Positions 48,961 to 51,894 of a DNA stretch of 51,894 nt are shown here, piece after piece. The position numbers and the translations under genes are program-made. The stretch's first letter is position 1; every line of letters begins with the position of its first letter. This DNA is from Azoarcus sp. TTM-91 (GTDB lineage Bacteria; Pseudomonadota; Gammaproteobacteria; Burkholderiales; Rhodocyclaceae). The notes below the pieces were generated by a model. That model did not search any database, was not told where the DNA came from, and worked only from the letters and a program-made list of their open reading frames with translations. Location: the NCBI RefSeq assembly GCF_012911025.1, contig NZ_WUEI01000026.1:1-51894 (forward strand), read 5' to 3'.

Positions 48961-49458
48961 TCAGCTGCGGTGCGGGCCGCGCGCCAGCCAGTCGCCGACG
49001 ATGCGGGCGCTGAGGGCGAGGCGGCCGAAGTCGTAGCCGGCGAGCTCGGCGCGGCTGAGCAGGCGCAGCTCGGCCAGCTCGTGGTTGGGCTGGGGCACGC
49101 CGCTGGCGCGCAGGGCGTAGGCGATGATGAGCTGGTTGCGCTTCTCCAGCGTGTAGTGGCCGATGAAGTCCGCCCGGCTGGCCGCCAGCCCGAGTTCCTC
49201 CCGCGTTTCGCGCAGGATGGTCTGTTCCGGCGTTTCCTCGCGCTCGATGAAGCCGGAGATCAGCGAGAACACCTCGGGCGGCCACAGCGCGTTGCGGGCA
49301 AGGATGAAACCGGCCTCGGTCTCCACCAGCCCTAGCACCACCGGCGTCGGATTGTCCCAATGCACGAAGCCGCAGCCGGGCGCCGGACAGGCGAGGCGCT
49401 GCAGTTCATCGACCTGGCGTGGCGCCAGCGGAGTGGCGCACTGGGGGCAGAAGTTCAT
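48961..49458 (-). CDS. NUDIX hydrolase with N-terminal zinc ribbon
   Basis: This 165-residue protein has an N-terminal zinc ribbon with Cys4, Cys7, Cys24 and Cys29, as in NADH pyrophosphatases. The NUDIX box at residues 69-91 is intact (GFIEREET..., with RETREELGL). It lacks the large N-terminal domain of NudC (about 257 residues), so it is a short relative. It hydrolyses a nucleoside diphosphate linked to another moiety; the exact substrate is not predictable. It is divergent from the helicase gene. Confidence 0.88.
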   Translation of the reverse strand: MNFCPQCATPLAPRQVDELQRLACPAPGCGFVHWDNPTPVVLGLVETEAGFILARNALWPPEVFSLISGFIEREETPEQTILRETREELGLAASRADFIGHYTLEKRNQLIIAYALRASGVPQPNHELAELRLLSRAELAGYDFGRLALSARIVGDWLARGPHRS

Positions 49459-49604
49459 GGCGGGGCGTGGAGCGGCGCTGGCGGGCGGAAAGGCCGATGG
49501 TGCCTCGTCCGGCGGCGGATCGCCACATCGGCACCGGCGCGGTGGGACCGTGCCCGCCTGTAACGGCGCTCGATTTTCGCTTTCGACTGGATAGAATTAC
49601 AGCC

Positions 49605-51737
49605 ATGAACGCTCCAGCCCCCGGCGTCGAACTGCGCCCCACCGAGATGCCGGCCCCGGCCGGCGCCATCGCCCCCGCTTACCTGCAAAGCCTCAACCCC
49701 GCCCAGCGCGAGGCGGTGGAGTACGGCGTAGACGCGGATGGCGGCAGAACGGCCGGGCCGCTGCTGGTGATCGCCGGCGCCGGCTCGGGCAAGACCAACA
49801 CCCTGGCGCACCGCGTCGCCCACCTCATCGCCAACGGCGCCGACCCCGGCCGCATCCTGCTGCTCACCTTCTCCCGCCGGGCGGCGGACGAGATGGGGCG
49901 GCGGGTGCAGCGCATCCTCGCCCGCGCCGCCGCCGAGCATCCGTGGCTGGCCCAGGCGGGCCTGCAGTGGTCCGGCACCTTCCACGCCGTCGGCGCCCGC
50001 CTGCTGCGGGAGTACGCCGGCCATATCGGCCTGGACCCGGCCTTCACCATCCACGACCGCGAGGACTCGGCCGACCTGATGAACCTGGTGCGCCACGAGG
50101 CCGGCCTCTCCAGCCGCGACAAGCGCTTTCCGCTCAAGGGCACCTGCCTGGCCATCTACTCGGCGGCGGTGAATACCCGCGCGCCGCTGATCCAGGTGTT
50201 GCAGTCCGCCTTCCCCTGGTGCGCCGAATGGGAGGGGGAGCTGAAGACGCTGTTCCGCGCCTATGTGCAGGCCAAGCAGACCCAGCAGGTGCTGGACTAC
50301 GACGACCTGCTGCTCTACTGGGCGCACATGGTGGCCGACCCCGCCCTGGCGAAGGAGGTGGGCGGCCGCTTCCAGCATGTGCTGGTGGACGAGTACCAGG
50401 ACACCAACGCGCTGCAGGCCGACATCCTGCTCGGCATGAAGCCGGACGGCCGCGGCCTCACCGTGGTTGGCGACGACGCCCAGTCCATCTACGCCTTCCG
50501 CGGCGCCACCGTGCGCAACATCCTCGACTTTCCGGCGCGCTTCGAGCCGCCAGCGCACCGGGTGACGCTGGAGCGCAACTACCGCTCCACCCAGCCCATC
50601 CTCGCCGCCGCCAACGCCGTCATCGCCCAGGCGGCCGAGCGTTACAGCAAGGAACTGTGGTCCGACCGCGAGTCCGCCGCCAAACCGCAGCTGGTGTCGG
50701 TGCGGGACGAAGCCGACCAGGCCGCCTTCGTCGTCCAGCGTGTGCTGGCGCGGCGCGAGGCCGGCGTGAAGCTGAAGCAGCAGGCGGTGCTGTTCCGCGC
50801 CGCCAGCCACAGCGCCCGGCTGGAAATGGAGCTCACCCGGCGCAACATCCCCTTCGTGAAGTTCGGTGGCCTCAAATTCCTCGAAGCCGCCCATGTGAAG
50901 GACGTGCTGGCGCTGCTGCGCTGGGCGGAGAACCTGCGCGACCGCGTTTCCGGCTTCCGCGTGGTGCAGCTGCTGGCCGGCATCGGCCCCAAGACCGCCG
51001 GCAAGATCCTGGACAACGTCTGCCAGTCGCCCGCCGGCTGCAGCCTGCTCGCCGAGCAGCCGGTGCCGGAGACGGTGCAGGTGGACTGGCGCGAATTCGC
51101 CGCGGTGGTCGAACAGCTGCGCCGCGAAGGCGCGCCCTGGCCGGCCGGCTTCGAGCTCGCCTGCCGCTGGTACGAAGGCCAGATGCCGCGGCTGTACGAC
51201 GACGCCCAGGTGCGCCAGGGCGACATCCAGCAGCTGGCCCGCATCGCCGCCACCTACCCCAGCCGCCAGCGCTTCCTCACCGAACTGACGCTGGACCCGC
51301 CCAGCGCCACCAGCGACGAGGCCGGCGTGCCGATGAAGGACGAGGACTACCTCATCCTCTCCACCATGCACTCCGCCAAGGGCCAGGAATGGAACGCGGT
51401 GAGCGTGCTCAACACGGTGGACGGCTGCATCCCCTCCGACATCGCCACCCGCCACGCCAGCGAGATCGAGGAGGAGCGCCGCCTGCTCTACGTCGCCATG
51501 ACCCGCGCCCGCGACAGCCTGGAGCTGGTGGTGCCGCAGCGCTTCTACGTCACCCAGCAGACCGGCCTGGGCGACAAGCACCTCTACGCCGGCCGCAGCC
51601 GCTTCATCTCCAACCGCATGCTGGCCAACTTCGAGCAGGTGACCTGGCCGGAGCCGCCGCCGGAGCTGAAAGGCACGCCGGACTCCCGTCAGGCGGCGCT
51701 GGACCTGGCGGCGCGGATGCGCGGCATGTGGGAGTGA
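49605..51737 (+). CDS. UvrD/Rep-family ATP-dependent DNA helicase
   Basis: This is a 710-residue superfamily 1A 3-prime to 5-prime helicase. Walker A is AGAGSGKT (57-64), motif II DEYQDTN (262-268), motif III VGDDAQSIYAFRGA, motif IV-like ERNYRST, motif V MHSAKGQEW and motif VI RRLLYVAMTRARD. An unusual feature is a small insertion around GIGPKTAGKILDN (about 465-477), a helix-hairpin-helix-like element in domain 2B. I use ATG 49605 (MNAPAPGV); the longer open frame back to 49419 runs over the NUDIX start. It may be a UvrD paralogue rather than UvrD itself. Confidence 0.92.
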   Translation: MNAPAPGVELRPTEMPAPAGAIAPAYLQSLNPAQREAVEYGVDADGGRTAGPLLVIAGAGSGKTNTLAHRVAHLIANGADPGRILLLTFSRRAADEMGRRVQRILARAAAEHPWLAQAGLQWSGTFHAVGARLLREYAGHIGLDPAFTIHDREDSADLMNLVRHEAGLSSRDKRFPLKGTCLAIYSAAVNTRAPLIQVLQSAFPWCAEWEGELKTLFRAYVQAKQTQQVLDYDDLLLYWAHMVADPALAKEVGGRFQHVLVDEYQDTNALQADILLGMKPDGRGLTVVGDDAQSIYAFRGATVRNILDFPARFEPPAHRVTLERNYRSTQPILAAANAVIAQAAERYSKELWSDRESAAKPQLVSVRDEADQAAFVVQRVLARREAGVKLKQQAVLFRAASHSARLEMELTRRNIPFVKFGGLKFLEAAHVKDVLALLRWAENLRDRVSGFRVVQLLAGIGPKTAGKILDNVCQSPAGCSLLAEQPVPETVQVDWREFAAVVEQLRREGAPWPAGFELACRWYEGQMPRLYDDAQVRQGDIQQLARIAATYPSRQRFLTELTLDPPSATSDEAGVPMKDEDYLILSTMHSAKGQEWNAVSVLNTVDGCIPSDIATRHASEIEEERRLLYVAMTRARDSLELVVPQRFYVTQQTGLGDKHLYAGRSRFISNRMLANFEQVTWPEPPPELKGTPDSRQAALDLAARMRGMWE

Positions 51738-51894
51738 AGGAGGCACAGGCCGGGGGTTTTCCCGTCTCCCCTCGCGGGAGAAGGGCCGGGGAGAGGGAGA
51801 GGCGTGCCACGCCGCAGCCACCGCGATTGCGCCCTTGCGGCCCCGCCCCGCCGGGTCCGGTGTTTGCAGGTAAACGCAAACACCCCCCAAGCCC
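51738..51894. other. Right-edge intergenic sequence with hairpins
   Basis: Contains the extragenic hairpin TCTCCCCTCGCGGGAGAA (51765-51782, second copy of the element at 25722) and an inverted repeat GGTGTTTGC...GCAAACACC (51859-51884, 8-base loop). Either could end the helicase transcript. The window ends here. Confidence 0.45.

Noticed and set aside
49455..51890. 811-codon minus-strand open frame
   Set aside because: Antisense to a helicase with all motifs intact; shadow of a high-GC gene.

Overview
This window is a high-GC Gram-negative chromosomal segment. It carries type II secretion genes, outer-membrane two-partner secretion, a type VI secretion island, a PEP-CTERM surface protein and a large-subunit catalase. 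That mix fits a betaproteobacterium (Rhodocyclales or Burkholderiales type) best. A Pseudomonas-like gammaproteobacterium cannot be excluded, and the assignment is inference from gene content only.

Region 1 (1-12.6 kb) is a secretion and surface island. It holds gspE and gspF of a type II secretion system (minus strand, running off the left edge), then an orphan ModA-like periplasmic binding protein (minus strand). Reading divergently from it are a GLUG-repeat TpsA exoprotein, its TpsB transporter, a small lipoprotein and a compact exbB-exbD-tonB set. As I remember it, the order resembles the hxc-lapA-pdtA-phdA-pdtB-exbB2-exbD2-tonB4 region of Pseudomonas aeruginosa, but with a ModA-type binding protein and no visible vreAIR genes.

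Region 2 (13.1-20.5 kb) is an orphan type VI island: a decayed hcp, an intact vgrG, an effector with two hydrophobic segments and an unrecognised C-terminal domain, and a tandem pair of immunity-like genes. The second copy is broken by a 10-base deletion.

Region 3 (20.5-28.8 kb) is mostly housekeeping: a DUF2325 coiled-coil protein, cytosine deaminase, catalase HPII, a degenerate HD-GYP protein and glycerol dehydrogenase.

Region 4 (29.2-40.2 kb) repeats the theme of region 1: a second ModA-like binding protein, a 2206-residue TpsA, a 96-residue secreted protein and a TpsB. This TpsA contains a second internal TPS (haemagglutination activity) domain, so it looks like two exoproteins fused through MBG/YDG-type linkers. 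Both TpsA proteins end in a shared motif, R-[RQ]-I-E-V-D-G-x-[ST]-F-x-L, with an acidic tail. A PEP-CTERM choice-of-anchor-A protein follows on the other strand.

Region 5 (40.3-44.3 kb) is a pyrimidine-degradation (URC) operon: a GTP cyclohydrolase II-like URC1, DUF1688/URC4, uracil phosphoribosyltransferase and a RutR-like TetR regulator. A near-perfect RutR-type operator lies upstream of the first gene.

Region 6 (44.7-51.9 kb) holds a LOG-family protein, a membrane protein with a helical tail, a rhomboid protease with a similar tail, a zinc-ribbon NUDIX hydrolase and a UvrD/Rep-type helicase. The strongest candidate for a little-described system is the pairing of a transporterless ModA-like binding protein with a two-partner secretion locus, seen twice here and once with its own TonB energiser.
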